Assembly (NCBI RefSeq): GCF_016545825.1
Contig: NC_052616.1
Coordinates: 3,162,001 to 3,226,000, forward strand
Origin: Eucalyptus grandis
Taxonomy: Eukaryota; Streptophyta; Magnoliopsida; Myrtales; Myrtaceae
Direction: 5' to 3'
Length of the DNA: 64,000 bases
Position numbers and translations under genes: made by a program. How positions within the stretch are numbered: the first letter of the stretch is position 1; every line of letters starts with the position of its first letter. The notes beneath the pieces were generated by a model. That model saw nothing but the letters and a program-made list of their open reading frames with translations, was not told the origin of the DNA and searched no databases. Shown piece after piece: positions 12,101 through 24,200 of the stretch.

Positions 12101-13720
12101 TCAAACCATAGGACATTCTTTCTCAAAATGATCTGAGTTATTGCACTTAGCACATTTAAGAGTACTGCGGCCTACAGGTTTTACAAAGACTTTCCGAAAA
12201 TGATTTCTATAAAAATCTTTTGTAGGTCTTTGTTTAATTCTTTTCTTTACTTTAGGAAAATCAATTAGAGGAATGATTTCAGCAGTCATTCCCAAACCTG
12301 ATTTGTTAAAGTAAGGTCTTTGTGCTGAAAGAATCTTTTCTAATTTCTCAGAACCTATAGAAAACCTTTTTGAAATACTTGAGATATCATTTTTCAAAAG
12401 TGCATTTTCTTTTGAAAGTGAATTTGCATTTTCTTTCAAAGTAATAACACTTTTATCCAAATTTTCGACTTTTTCTTTCCAAACAATCTCTTGTTGCTTT
12501 AGTACTGAATTTTCTCTTTTTAGTTCGGAAATCCTCTTGAGAGAGGTTTTGAAACTAAGACACAATTCATCAATATATTTAAAGACTTTAGTAGGAATTT
12601 TTAAATTACTTACCTCAATTTCACTATCTCGAGTCCGAGTCTCGAGTCTGAGTCTATCTCATAGCCTGAATCTGAGTCTGATTGTGCCGTTAGACAAATA
12701 TTAGCATAGTCATCATCACTCTCTTCACATTCGGTATCACTCCAAGTTTCTGCTTTGCGAGCTTTTCTGTATTTCTCAACTTTTCCTTTATTTTTCTTCA
12801 GTAAGGGACAGTTGGGTTTGATGTGTCCCTTTTTCTTGCATTCAAAACAAATCACATCTTTATGGGAATCATCATCCTCAACTGATTTATTTTGAAACTT
12901 TTGAGAACTTTGTTTATTTGAATTGAATCTTTTTCCATTCTTGTTCAGTTTTCTGAACCTTCTTATCATGAGAGCAAGCTCTTCATCGTCCATATCGTCT
13001 TCAGAATCTGTAACATCAGAATGGTCATTAGATTTTAATGCAATAGATTTTTTACCTTTGGGATCCTCATCTTCATTTATTTGCTCCACTTCATAAGACT
13101 GAAGAGTGCCAACCAATTTGTCAACAGAGAGTGGCATTATTGAGGTCTTTATGTGATTCCAATCTTTGGAAAGTCCACGTAGTAGTTTGTTAACCTTCAT
13201 GGGTCCAAAGATTGATTGACCTTGATACTCAAGACTATTCACGATTTCTGTAAAACGGCTAAACATGTCAGCGATAGATTCTCCTGGTTTCATCCTGAAT
13301 GCTTCATATTGACCGAGCAGAATATTGATTCTGGTTTCTTTCACTTGATCGGTTCCTTCATAGGTGATGTGTAATCTATCCCAGACTTCTTTAACTGTTT
13401 CATAAGAAGATATTATGTTATATTCAGTAAGAGATAATGCACAATATAAAGAATAAATTGCTTTTGCATCAAGAGCTTGTCTCTTGGTTATCTTTTCTTG
13501 AGTCATATCGCTGGACTCAACAGCTTCTTTTCCCCTTTTTGAGACTGTTGTAGTTTTAGAATAATTCCTTTATCTACCACATCCCATTCAAGAGGGTCTT
13601 TCGATCTTAGGAATGCCTTCATTTTGTTTTTCCATATGTTGTATTCATTCCCATCAAAGTATGGCGGTCTGGTGTTGCTTTACCCTTCAACCAAGCTTGG
13701 AGCTAACATACTAACCATGG
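12101..13720 (-). pseudogene. Copia gag (SIRE-type) with two zinc knuckles, broken
   Basis: The N-terminus (about 13720-13520; PPYFDGNEYNIWKNKM) is in a different frame from the main body (13506-12610), which carries the UBN2-like gag fold (VWDRLHITYEGTDQVKETRI, SIADMFSRFTEIVNSLE). A CCHC knuckle follows, CFECKKKGHIKPNC. After a stop the frame resumes (12565-12101) as a coiled coil (ISELKRENSVLKQQE) and a second knuckle, CAKCNNSDHFEKEC. A coiled coil between two knuckles is seen in SIRE gag. Gag normally forms the particle and binds element RNA. Confidence 0.8.
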
Positions 13721-13765
13721 ATCGTTAACTCTGAAGTAAAAACACTTCAATTTAAATGAGTACAC

Positions 13766-13781
13766 AGACTCTGATACCAAT
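13766..13781 (-). other. Primer-binding site of the SIRE-type element (initiator tRNA-Met)
   Basis: The minus strand reads ATTGGTATCAGAGTC next to the LTR end at 13782. TGGTATCAGAGC is the usual copia primer site for the initiator methionine tRNA. It identifies the right-hand LTR as the 5' LTR. Confidence 0.85.
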
Positions 13782-14039
13782 TGTGAATGCTAGTATGAGC
13801 ACCTAGAGGGGGTGAATAGGTGTGAAAACAAACTTTTGCAAAGTACAGTGTAAAACCTTAAGTTTAACCTAAGTCTGTTTAGCAATAGACTTTAAAATAG
13901 AAGCGAGACTCTAACAGTTAAATAATATTACAAGTAAAGTAAAAGAGTTTAGGGAATAGAATAAGAATACAAGGTTTATAGTGGTTCGGCTTAATCCAAG
14001 CCTACGTCCACTCTCCTGCACTGACAGCCCACCGGCTGG
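13782..14039 (-). repeat. 5' LTR of the SIRE-type element, truncated
   Basis: 258 bp match the outer part of 5050-6003. Similarity ends at 'accggctggg'. About 700 bp of the LTR, and the target-site duplication, are missing. Confidence 0.8.
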
Positions 14040-14040
14040 G

Positions 14041-14160
14041 TTAACGTTCTATTCCGAGGAATAGAAAAACAACTTGGCGTTACCAAACGGATTTCTGTTT
14101 TATTTATTTATTCCGGGGAACAAAAAAATAGAAATCCGAAGGAACAAAAACGTTCTCATG
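14041..14160. other. Short inverted-repeat piece, possible MITE remnant
   Basis: The segment starts and ends with aacgtt and contains 'attccgaggaatag' and 'ttattccggggaac', so it can fold on itself. It fills the gap between the truncated LTR and the first duplicated block. A MITE remnant is one reading; chance is another. Confidence 0.3.
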
Positions 14161-14886
14161 CGGAGCCTAAGCACACTTAAGTAGCTGAACCTCATGAATG
14201 ACTTGATTATTGTTACCTTTGTAATCACCACATCTATATGTTAATTTTGCTGATGGCCAATGGATCATAATTAGTGGGCATGTTTTTGTGGTACCACTTG
14301 ATTGATTACTCCATGCACTACCACATGAAAAATGCTTGAGCTAGTTAAACAATTGCTAGCTCTAGAAAAGAACTAATGGTCTAAATTTCTTTTCAGTTTA
14401 CTCTATTCTCTTGTCAATTAATGATCAGCTGAAGATTCCTTCCAATCTCCTTGCTTGCATTGCTGTAGGTTGAGGGCGTGTGCAAGCTTTGTTTGGATTA
14501 AGATGCATCAATCGTCCATTATTTCTCGACCCAAAAAAAAAAAAATCGTCCATTATTTCTACCACAAAAAAATAAATAAATTGTACACTTGGTAGTCTTA
14601 GCACCTTCTTTGGGATGAAAACCACTCAACTTGCATTTCTTTTTAGCTTGTGAACGAGCCATCTATCTTCCTCGAAAGGATGCTGAATTAGAAGAATAGC
14701 GTTGCCAATGTCTTGAACTTGAATGTATACTGGCTTGGAAATTCTGTTTCTTTGACTATGTAAGCGCTTTGTCTATTTGACTATTGTATGCAAACATGCA
14801 AGGTGAATTAAGTTTAAGTCTTTTGAGTGCCACCACTTTACTGCTCATCTCTTCAATAGGACTCCAGTTCTACCATAGGAGAGAGA

Positions 14887-15171
14887 ATGAACACGAAGGT
14901 TGACCAATCATTTGATGTTGAACCTGTTGGATTAAAGATGGCAGGGGTGTCAGCAGCATCATCATCTAGCTCAAAGGTCTCCATGTTTGGCAAGAAATCT
15001 GGTTTTGTCATACTAAAGAACAAGTTATCGGGTTCATTGGTTCCCATCTTTCAAGGAAATAAGAAGCTAGGCAGTGGTGATTCAACTAGTGAGGAAAGTG
15101 GCAAACAGGGGCAAAGGAAAACAAAATGGGGACCTGACTTATTGCACGGGGGTGGGCTTGGTCGCCTATAA
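14887..15171 (+). pseudogene. First coding exon of an SF1-like RNA-binding protein gene, truncated (copy 1)
   Basis: The frame opens MNTKVDQSFDVEPVGLKMAG, follows with Ser-rich and SKVSMFGKKSGFV segments, and reaches QGQRKTKWGPDL. There it leaves the homology seen in copy 2 (which goes on TQDAAVRRARTLAYQ) and ends LLHGGGLGRL. I recall this N-terminal pattern from plant SF1/branchpoint-binding-like KH proteins, but the KH and later domains are absent here. So it is a 5' gene fragment, cut at the GACCTGACTT junction shared with copy 3. It could be transcribed from the upstream promoter remnant but cannot give a full protein. Confidence 0.5.
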
Positions 15172-15184
15172 GGAGGTGGTGGAC

Positions 15185-15616
15185 TTACATGTTGTATCTG
15201 AATCGGTAGAGCAAGTCGACGTTCTGCCTATGTTGAGCAAATCGCTCTTGGGGGAGCCGAAGGAAGTAACGGCGTAGGGGGTTCATGAACTGGCGGAGTT
15301 GGTTGAAAAACTCGCAGAGGTGATGCTGATGGACGTTGAGGAGATCCATATATTGGCGGTGCTCGAGGGGTTGAAGCTGGTTAGCCCTTATGTGACGGCG
15401 CACCATGGCCGGGGGGAGCTGATGGCGGTCAACGTAAGACAGGATGTTGTCCATAACCAAGAAAAGGCGTTCTAGAAACTGGCGCCACTTGGGATCCTGG
15501 TGTTGGTGTTGGACATGTATCAGCCACGAGGAATGACGGAGGTGGCGGATGGCCACCATAATACGATGCAAAGGATGAACAGGTGGAGGATTTGGAGGTC
15601 CGTCCATTGTATCCAC
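15185..15616 (-). CDS. Conserved 143-residue ORF of unknown function, copy 1
   Basis: I do not recognise this protein. It starts MDTMDGPPNPPPVHPLH, is rich in His, Gln, Arg and Leu (FFNQLRQFMNPLRRYFLRL, LFLVMDNILSYVD), and ends YNM. The same-length frame exists at 61461-61892 with about 22 substitutions and no stop, whereas the opposite strand has a stop in this copy. The stop TAA overlaps a good 5' splice signal (CAT|GTAAGT on the minus strand), so it may be an exon whose downstream partner has been lost. It runs against the SF1-like exon 14 bp away. It may equally be a non-coding remnant that stayed open by chance. Confidence 0.4.
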   Translation of the reverse strand: MDTMDGPPNPPPVHPLHRIMVAIRHLRHSSWLIHVQHQHQDPKWRQFLERLFLVMDNILSYVDRHQLPPAMVRRHIRANQLQPLEHRQYMDLLNVHQHHLCEFFNQLRQFMNPLRRYFLRLPQERFAQHRQNVDLLYRFRYNM

Positions 15617-15955
15617 TCGCTACAACACTGAGCAAGATGATCAAGATGTACACAACAATGCTTTCCTTCAACAGCGAAGCACTCAAACTCACTTTAATTT
15701 TGGGCAGGAAAGCTAAAATGCAGGTTAAATAGTCGAGCTTTTGTATGCAACTGAAGTGGCCATAGTCGAAGGATGGGATGAACTTGACGACCAGGACAAT
15801 CTTCAGGAGCTGGACTCAATTTAAGGAGGAGATGCCGGCATCTTTTGGCACGGTGTTTACGGGTTCACATCGATACCAATCCAAACGCTTTGTGAATCTC
15901 CCGATTCTTAATATTTCCATCGAATGGGAGACACTAGACAAACTCTTACTCCTGT
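15617..15955. other. Segment present in A1 but absent from A3
   Basis: Between 'gtatccactc' and 'ttactcctgtattta' copy 1 holds about 335 bp that copy 3 lacks (there the flanks join directly near 61893). The segment is bordered by ACTC on both sides. It contains a short open stretch (YNTEQDDQDVHNNAFLQQRS on plus) and, on minus, a signal-peptide-like start (SLLKESIVVYILIILLSVVA). I cannot assign either. A deletion in copy 3 between ACTC repeats is the simplest reading. Confidence 0.5.
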
Positions 15956-16603
15956 ATTTACTTATTGCATGGCCATTGACATAATCAAGTCAACAAACCA
16001 GTCGCCACAAAATGCTGATAAGAGAAAACCAGCTGCACGAATGAGACGCATTGTTGGTCCTTACAAGTACTAAAATTTGTGGCGCCACTTCCAACTTATC
16101 TAAAAGCCATAAACAGAAACTGAAAACGTGATTTTCCCCATCTTCCCCTCCGCACTGAACTCACGTTATAACATGAACAACCCATCAGATAGCTTATGCA
16201 AATAGGTGGAAGAGTAACTTTAATTCAACCACTTCGATACCATGCAGCTAAACATCAAAGGTTGATCATGGGAGAAGCAACAATTCTATACTAAAGGAAC
16301 AACCAGTTCTATAAGTATTGTTCACTTTCTGCAGGAGTACAAGCAACTGCACAATACTGTCATCTTCCCATCATTAGTTTTTTTATTCCTTCAGTCCAGA
16401 AGCAAATGTTTGAATAAAGATCCATCCTTTATCAGGTAATTTCAGCGAGGAAAAGTAGACGACAGCAAATTTCCAGAAGGTAATGAAAAACATAGTAAAA
16501 GCTAAAACATTTCAACGTATGAAGCTTTCCTGAGGAACTCAAAGAGCAATAATCTGTCAATCCAACAAATCCATCAAGTTATGCATGCAATGCCATAACG
16601 CTT

Positions 16604-16995
16604 TGTTGTACTTTAGCTAGTACGTCCATGATGGGGTGCAATTGGATCGCACTGTATCAACTTGATACGTTACGATGGAAATATAACTTTCGAAAGAGTA
16701 TGAAAGGTGTCGTATATAAGTTTTATGTAGACAACCATTGGCACCGGTCGACAAATCATTCGCACCAAAATTTCTCTCCCTTACCATCAAAGAAGAAGGC
16801 ATTCCATTTCACTTTTACAAAGAACAATCGGCATTTATGCTGTGGAAATCGGGTGCTTTCCTCGTAATTGCATTCAGACCAAAGTGAAGTGTTTTTGTTC
16901 GTGATTCATCTGCAATTCAACGTTCGTTCCGAGGCTAATTGTTGTTTGCGCATTGGATAAAGGTAAGTCGTCTTCCGCCGACTTGAATTCCAACA
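16604..16995 (+). repeat. 5' LTR of E2
   Basis: 392 bp beginning TGTTGTACTTTAGC and ending GAATTCCAACA, matched by 23597-23988. A TATA-like 'gtatataag' lies at about 16713-16721 and could start the genomic RNA. Confidence 0.95.
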
Positions 16996-16996
16996 T

Positions 16997-17008
16997 TGGT
17001 ATCAGAGC
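16997..17008 (+). other. Primer-binding site of E2 (initiator tRNA-Met)
   Basis: TGGTATCAGAGC starts two bases after the LTR end, the standard copia primer site. Confidence 0.95.
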
Positions 17009-18402
17009 ACGGTCGTGATTTCTGCCTTGTTTTTCATCGAGTTTTCTCATTTACCATTTGATATTGAGATCAAGAGATTGTATTCTACATTGTTTTTTTT
17101 ATGTTTGTTGGTTGGAATTGCAATCTGAAAACTCAAATTTGAACCGAAGCGAAGAACGGTTTGAGGTCGCGTGCATCCATGCGGTTTGGCATTTTTCGAA
17201 ATAATTTTTTGTCCAAAATTAATTTTAAATATACAGGGTGAAAGTACTCATCGAGACGAGTTCGTTGATGGGTAGAGTGCCGCCAAAGGACGCTAGACCA
17301 TCCATACAAGCAGCCAAAAGCCACTGCGCATGGAGGCCATGTGCCTGAAGCGCTGGGAATGCCAGCGCGTGCACAACACGCCCCGGTCAGCGAACCAGCA
17401 GGTGTGCGTCATGCACTAGTCGGCGAACTGGCGTGTGATGACGTCACTGTGACGTCACCCAAAGATCAATAACCATTAGGATGATGTCATCGATGACATC
17501 ACCGCCGACGGCAGTTGGCTGGCCGGTCACTGGCTGGCGACATGACCCGTGACCAGAGATCCGACCCGGGTTGACCTGACCCGACCCGACCGTTGACCGG
17601 TCAACGGTCGGACCGATTAGCGGTTGGACTAGTCGGACCGGTCGAACCGGCTAGGAGCCATTTGGCTGTTGGCGCATGCGCCACACGCGCCACGCACTCA
17701 GGCGGCGCGTGTATGTGCGTGGGAGCTCTGATTGGAGCGTGGTCAGTAGCGTTTGGTTCGTATGAGTGTCTTCTACACTATGGTATAATTATTTTATACT
17801 TTTGAATTTTATAAATGTATGAAAATGCGTATGAAACCCTAAGTACGCGTATTTTTTGGGTTTTAATGCAGTTTATTCATTTGTAGCTTGTAATTTCCTT
17901 TGATTTAAGAAATACAGTATCTAGTTTGTATGTAAATGATGTCATATATGCTATGTAGATCTTAGTTCGATGATATCATGTATATAGTTTAATATACATG
18001 CGATTTTCTAGTTGCTAAAAATTTCTAACAATGGTAGGAAATCCATTACATGTTGAATTGTGATTTTGATTATAGTTGAAGCATGATTGTTGTTTATACA
18101 TTGGTTAATATCATGCTATGTTTCTGTGTTAAGGAAAAATGTAGAAATTATATAAGGTTATGTAATTATTTTTCTTAGTGGGAGTTCGTAGGTTGGTAGA
18201 ATTTGAAAGAGTTCTCACCTAGAACTTAAAATTTGCGCAAATTAAACTAATTAATGATAATAGAACAATTGTTTCTGTGTCTTTTGTTGAATTATCATTA
18301 ATTTAGTTTGTCATTGCTGCAAATTAAATATGTGTGTTACTCTGTAAAGTGTGCTAGTATTGATTCTACATTTATTATGTCAATGTGTTATAGCAATTTA
18401 TT

Positions 18403-21400
18403 ATGGCTTCATCATCCAAGACCATTGTGACTGACCTCAATAAGCGTGAGAAGCTGAACGGTAACAATTATGATATTTGGCACCGAAAGGTTGAGTACAT
18501 CCTTGAGGAGCAAGAGGTTTTGGAAACCCTCAATCATATCATGGATAAACCTGAACATGGAACTTCAGCTCAACACATGAGAGATCTATAAGTTTATCAA
18601 ACTTGGAAGAAGAAAAATAGCATTGCTCGCATCACGTTGCTAAGCTGTATACAAGATGATCTCATGTGTGAGTTTAAAAGTTATGATAAAGCTCAAATTA
18701 TGTGGGTTGCCTTGAAAGATAAGTTTGGGGGTACATTTGCCATTAAGCTGAGGAGACTTATCATCAAGTTTGACACATTCCGACAGCGCCCAAATGTAAT
18801 GATGAGACAATATCTTTGGGAGATGTCAAACATGATTCGTGAGCTGAAGTCGGTAGGTCACTCCCTTACTGATGAACAGCAAGTTCAGGCTGTTATAAGG
18901 TCTCTTCCTAACAATTGGGAGCATATGAAGATCAATATGACGCATAATGAGAATATTGTCACTTTTGATGATATTGCACGTCATTTGGAATTAAAGGATG
19001 AGCGCCTAGAGGCTGCGAGATCCTCTACCCATGTTTATGTTGCTGAATCGAGTTCGCGAAAGGCTTTAGGCTTCAAGCGCAAGAGGAATCTTTAGTTCAA
19101 CAACAAGGAAAGAAGACTAATCAAGTACCAAAAAGGGCTAAGACCTTCCAACACAAGAAGTATGGTGGGAAGAAGGACAAGACCAAGATGGAGTGCTACA
19201 ATTGTGGCAAGATGGGCCACTTTGCTCGTGAATGCACTAAGCCAAAAAAAGGTACCCTATTACTTCATTACTTTGAGTAAAACTTTTGTTTCTAGTACTG
19301 TAATGCTTGCTGAATCTCATCCAATGTGGATTGTAGACTCGGGAGCAACAGACTACGTAGCTAGAGACCGAGAAGCATTTGTGGAGTATCGTCGGATACA
19401 GCTTGGAAGAAGGTGTATATATGTTGGGAATAACTCAAGAGTTGAAGTGAATGGTATCGGCACATGTAAATTAATCTTACGTGGTGGTCAAAACCTATTC
19501 TTGCATGATGTCCTTTATGCTCTAGATATTCAACGAAACTTGGTCTCTGTAGTTGTTCTTCTTAGCTTAGGTTATGTATTGAATTTCCATGGTGATTGTG
19601 TTGATATTTTGTATGGAACAGTTTATTATGGTTCAGGTCATGTATCGAATGTTTTTATGGTGTTAGACATTGATTATGATCAGTATAATGTTAATGTCGA
19701 TGGTTGTTTTTCTTTAATTGCATCTTCTAGTAATGTTGAGATTGATGCAAGTACTTGGCATGCTAGATTAGGTCATATTGGATTGCAAAGAATGCAAAGA
19801 TTAGCTAAAGAAGGCATTTTAGGGTCACTCACTAATGTTAGTCTATCCGTATGTGAACATTGTCTAGCGGGAAAAGCAATTAGAAAACCATTCGATAAAG
19901 GAACTAGAGCTGAATTTCCATTGCATCTCATACATTTTGACATTTGTGGTCCTTTGAATGTGAGGTCAAGGCATGGAGCCTCATATTTCATCACTTTCAT
20001 AAATGACTTCACACGTTTCGGTTATGTCTTTCTAATCTCCCATAAGTCAAAAGCATTAGACTGCTTTAGATGATATATAGCGATGGTAGAGAATCAGTTG
20101 AACAAAACAATAAAGGCATTGAGAATCGATCGTGGATGTGAGTATCTATCGGAGCAATTCAAGGCTCTTTGTGATGAAAAGAGAACTGTATGACAATTGA
20201 CTATTCCTGGTACTCCACAATAAAATGGGGTAGCTGAGAGAAGGAATAGAACCCTATTGGAAATTGTTAGGTCTATGATGACGCAAGCAAATTTACCTAT
20301 CTCCTATTAGGAAGATGCGTTATTAACTGTTGCCTATATACTTAACTGAGTGCCCTCAAAATCGGTCACTTCCACCCCTTATGAATTATGGATTGGTAGG
20401 AAACCAGACTTGAGTAGTCTACGTCCATGGGGATGTGTAGCTTATGTTCATGATTCTTCCCATAAATATGGTAAATTAGGTCATAGAGGGAAGAAATATA
20501 TCTTTATAAGATATTCCGAATACTTTAAAGGATACGTGTTCATAGGTGAACAAGCTGATGGAAGTGTAATCGAAATGAAGTCACGAGATGTCACGTTCTT
20601 GGAGAACGATTTTCCTAATAGAAATGAGATTGATAAGGATTTCTAATTATATGAGATGGAAGATCCTGATAACACACCCACTGATGTTATAGAGGGAAAT
20701 GAAGATTTACCTCAACACACAAGACCTAGTGGGAGTGTTACATCGCCTGATGAATTGAACTCAAGAGAAATTCAATTGCGTAAAAGTAATCGTAAAAGTA
20801 TTCATCGTCGTCATTTTAAGATTAAAGGTGAAGCATTTATAATTGCTCAAAAAGACGATGCCGAGCCTAAGACTGTTCAAGAGGCTCGCTCATCCTCTGA
20901 TAAAGAAGAATGGAGAAAAGCTTTGGAAGATGAGATGGAGTCTATGATGGCAAATCATGTCTGGTGCTTGGTTGATCTATCACAAAATTGTAAGACCATT
21001 GGAAACAAATGGGTCTTCAAGATTAAGCGTAGAGCGGATGGATCCATTGAAAAGTATAAGGCTCGCCTTGTGGCAAAAGGTTATACTCAATAAGAGGGTA
21101 TAGACTATGGGGAAACTTTTTCACCAGTTGTAAGGTTTGCCTCAATACGCTTTATTCTAGCTATCCTTGCACATTTGGACCTTGAATTACATCAAATGGA
21201 TGTAAAGACGGCATTTCTCAATGGAGAACTAGATGAGGAAATCTATATAAAATAACTAATAGGTTTCATAGCTAAAAGTTAAGAGCATAAAATTTGCAAG
21301 CTTCATCGCTCAATATATGGCCTTAAGTAATCATCTAGACAGTGGTATCTTTGTTTTCATCGAGCAATAATAACTTTTGGTTTCACGATGATCGAAGAAG

Positions 21401-22428
21401 ATTACTGTGTATATGTCAAGCGGTCCAAAGATAAATTTGTGATTTTATCATTTTATGTGAACGATATTATGTTGGCTGGAAATGACAAGGTTTTAGTTAT
21501 CACCATAAAAGAATGATTGTCCTCCAATTTTGAGATGAAGGACATGGGAGAAGCTGCTTATATATTAGGAGTTAAGATCGAAAGAGATCGATCAAGGAAA
21601 CTCCTTACTTTATCACAAGAGTCTTATATTATGAAGATTCTTGAATGTTTTAATATGCAGCACTGTAATCCCATTGATACCCTTGTCATGCAAGGTGAAA
21701 GCCTAAGTACTGAGATGTGTCCTAAAACTCCAGAAGAAATTAAATTAATGGAAACTGTTCCTTACTCTAGTGCAGTCGGAAGTTTGATGTATGCTATGAT
21801 GTGTACTCGACCTGACATATGTTATGCCGTGGGATTGGTAAGCCGATATCAATCAAATCCCAGTCAAGTACACTGGAAAGCAGTGAAGAGGATCCTAAGA
21901 TACTTGAAGGGCACCATGGACTATCGACTTTGTTACCAAGGGAGTGATTTTCGCCTATTAGGTTATTTAGATGCTGATTGGGGTGGAGACCTTGATTAGC
22001 GTAAATCGACTTCTGGACATGTGTTCTTATTCAATGGAGATGCAATTTATTGGAATAGCAAGAAACAAACATGCATGGCCTTGTCTACGATGGAGGCATA
22101 ATTTATTGCATGTTCTACTACAGTGCAAGAAGCAGTATGGCTAAAACGTTTCTTGGAAAATTTAGCCATTATCACTGAAGTTCCAAGACCGATGATAGTT
22201 TATTGTGATAGTCAAGCAGCCATTGCTTATGTGAATGATCCCAAGTATCATGAAAGGAAAAAGCACATTGACATAAAGAACAACTTCATAAAAGATATAA
22301 TAGCGCAGAAAGAAGTGATCCTACAATATATTTCAACCAATAGAATGGTTGCTGATCCATTTACGAAGGCTATTCCTAGAGACATATTCTTGACCCATAA
22401 GATGTCACTAGGATTGCGTAGAATGTGA
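18403..22428 (+). pseudogene. E2 gag-pol polyprotein with many stops
   Basis: One frame from ATG 18403 holds gag (LNGNNYDIWHRKVEYILEEQ; IKLRRLIIKFDTFRQRPNVM), protease (WIVDSGATDYV near 19330), pre-integrase (WHARLGHIGLQRM, CEHCLAGK), integrase (HFDICGPLNV; NGVAERRNRTLLEIVRSMM), reverse transcriptase (NKWVFKIKRRADGS, HQMDVKTAFLNGE) and RNase H (YCDSQAAIAYV). The zinc knuckle CYNCGKMGHFAREC (19194-19235) is in another frame, so indels flank it. About fourteen in-frame stops occur, and the reverse transcriptase YVDD is changed to YVND. No element protein can be made from this copy. Confidence 0.95.
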
Positions 22429-23596
22429 TATATGTTATTGTGGAGGATCATTGGTTTATGTATTTGTGGACAGATGTATTGTATTTGTTTGTTTATTAGT
22501 GATTTGATATTTTATCAATAAGTACAAATCCACTATGAGACTTGCACAAACACACATATATTATTGAAAAGTATGTCAGTAAGCAATGACTGGCTCACTC
22601 ACACGAGCAATCGCCTCAAGTGCTTTAGATAGCACGTTGAAATGAGACGTTATGTACAAATAAACGCTGAGGAGCAAGTTTAATACATAAAATGATATGT
22701 CGCCTTGATTGGAGTCAAGATGAGGTCTGTGATTTATTTATAATAAGACCGAACATGATAGTCCCATAATCAGGTATGCTTGTAAGATGTCGGATGTGAG
22801 TACTTAATTTGGCGCTATAGAAAGTGAGCTGATATAGCACTCGAGCTAAACATGAGTACGTGAGGAGCACATGACTATGTTTAGGCTAAGATCCATATAG
22901 TGGATATGTTTAATAAATGACGTACGCTCTTATAGAAAGAAAAATCCACTATATCATGTAATTCATACTACATGTGCATTGTATGACCAATAAGGGAAGA
23001 TGAGTACAATTATCCTTATTTACTCATCGTGTGAGCCCTTGAGGTAATTTATAATTTACCTCAATTTTGTGTCCTATGTTACTTCTGACTATGTTCTCGA
23101 AGTGAAAGATCAATGTTGCTACTTTAGTATGTTACCGGTAGTCATGAATAGATATGGCCTTATGGAACGTGTCTAGGAAAGCAATTGTTCTGAAATGGAG
23201 GGAAACATGAGTGCGAAGGAAGGCTATTGTTATTTTACATCTATCACATGTATTTGCTGGTCAACCAATTATATCGCTCTATGTGGTTGCGGATATAATT
23301 GTAAATACATGGTGTTTTGAGAATAGTCAAGTATAGCCTTTAAGGGATAGGTATACTTGGATTGATGTAACAAAATATGTCTGGGGCACTGTGAGACATC
23401 GATTGTTTATTTCTTTTCGGGGTTGTAGCCATTGTGTCATCCCTAACAGCTGCATAATTTGAGCTCCTAAGTGCAGGTGTACTCACTGATCGCACGACTT
23501 ACTTGCCAGTATGAATTGTTTTGTAAAGTTGATGAATGTTGAATGTCTCATATTCTTGATAGAGTGCTATCAAGCCCATCATGTCTGAGTGAGAGA

Positions 23597-23988
23597 TGTT
23601 GTACTTTAGCTAGTACGTCCATGATGGGGTGCAATTAAATCGCACCATATCGACTTGATACGTTACGATGGAAATATAATTTTTGAAAGGGTATGAAGGG
23701 TGTCGTATATAAGTTTTTTGTAGACAACCATTGGCACCGGTTGGCAGATCATTCGCACAAAAATTTCTCTCCCTTTCCATCAAAGAAGAAGGCATTTCAT
23801 TTGACTTTTACAAAGAACAACCGGTATTTACGCTATGGAAATCGAATGCTTTCCTCATGATTGCATTCAGACCAAAGTGAAGTGTTTTTGTTCATGATTC
23901 ATCCGCGATTCAACGTTTGTTCCAGGGCTAATTGTTGTTTGTGCATTGGATAAAGGTAAGTCGTCTTCCACCGACTTGAATTTCAACA
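23597..23988 (+). repeat. 3' LTR of E2
   Basis: 392 bp matching 16604-16995, preceded by a purine-rich 'gagtgagaga' tract and followed by the target duplication CGCTT. Confidence 0.95.
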
Positions 23989-24200
23989 CGCTTCTTCGTA
24001 AGCAAACAACTAGCAGCAGCAGCACCTACCAATCTCAAAAGCGATACAATCGACGTAGCTTTCAAATGCCACAAGATCCATCTGAACTCAAGAAGACACG
24101 AATCCCAACCCACGAAGAAACCATAAAAATCAGCACCAAAGAAACGACAGCATATTAATCGCAACAAACTCCGCAGAATTCCCCACGAAGACACATGAAT

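Larger units (their letters stand above)
5050..14039 (-). mobile_element. SIRE-type Ty1-copia retrotransposon, degenerate, minus strand
   Basis: In minus orientation the order is: truncated 5' LTR (13782-14039), primer site, gag (about 13720-12101), protease-integrase-reverse transcriptase-RNase H (about 12000-8900), an extra ORF (8474-6594), polypurine tract and 3' LTR (6003-5050). The two LTRs share the outer 260 bp. The order protease, integrase, reverse transcriptase makes it copia. The IYVDDIIFGS and GELSFFLGLQVKQ motifs, a gag with two zinc knuckles and a gene behind pol point to the SIRE/Maximus lineage. All reading frames carry stops or frameshifts. No target-site duplication can be read because the right LTR is cut at about 14039. 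It interrupts the gypsy element on its left. Confidence 0.85.
14166..16598 (+). repeat. Block A, copy 1 (left part)
   Basis: From 'taagcacactt' onward the sequence follows 50652-51770 and 60291-62340 with scattered substitutions. It lacks about 177 bp that A2 and A3 hold (50938-51114 in A2) and has extra sequence at about 15614-15950. The block continues beyond the copia insertion at 23994-24758. The stretch 14166-14886 has no gene of its own and corresponds to introns or leader upstream of the SF1-like exon. Confidence 0.9.
16604..23988 (+). mobile_element. Ty1-copia retrotransposon E2, full length, coding region dead
   Basis: Two 392-bp LTRs (16604-16995, 23597-23988), each TGTTG...CAACA, bracket a primer site and one gag-pol frame. 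A perfect 5-bp target duplication CGCTT flanks it (16599-16603, 23989-23993). By eye the LTRs differ at about 34 positions, mostly transitions, so the insertion is not recent. 17010-18402 is a leader with a GC-rich part and no gene. 22429-23596 is a 3' untranslated stretch of about 1.17 kb, similar in places to that of E3, with no gene. It lies in block A1, just beyond the 3' end of the DUF538 pseudogene. Confidence 0.95.

Noticed and set aside
16878..16896. 'gtgaagtgtttttgttcg' in the E2 LTR resembles the start of miR395.
   Set aside because: Only the first ten or so bases agree, the GGGGGAAC part is absent and no pairing arm is nearby.
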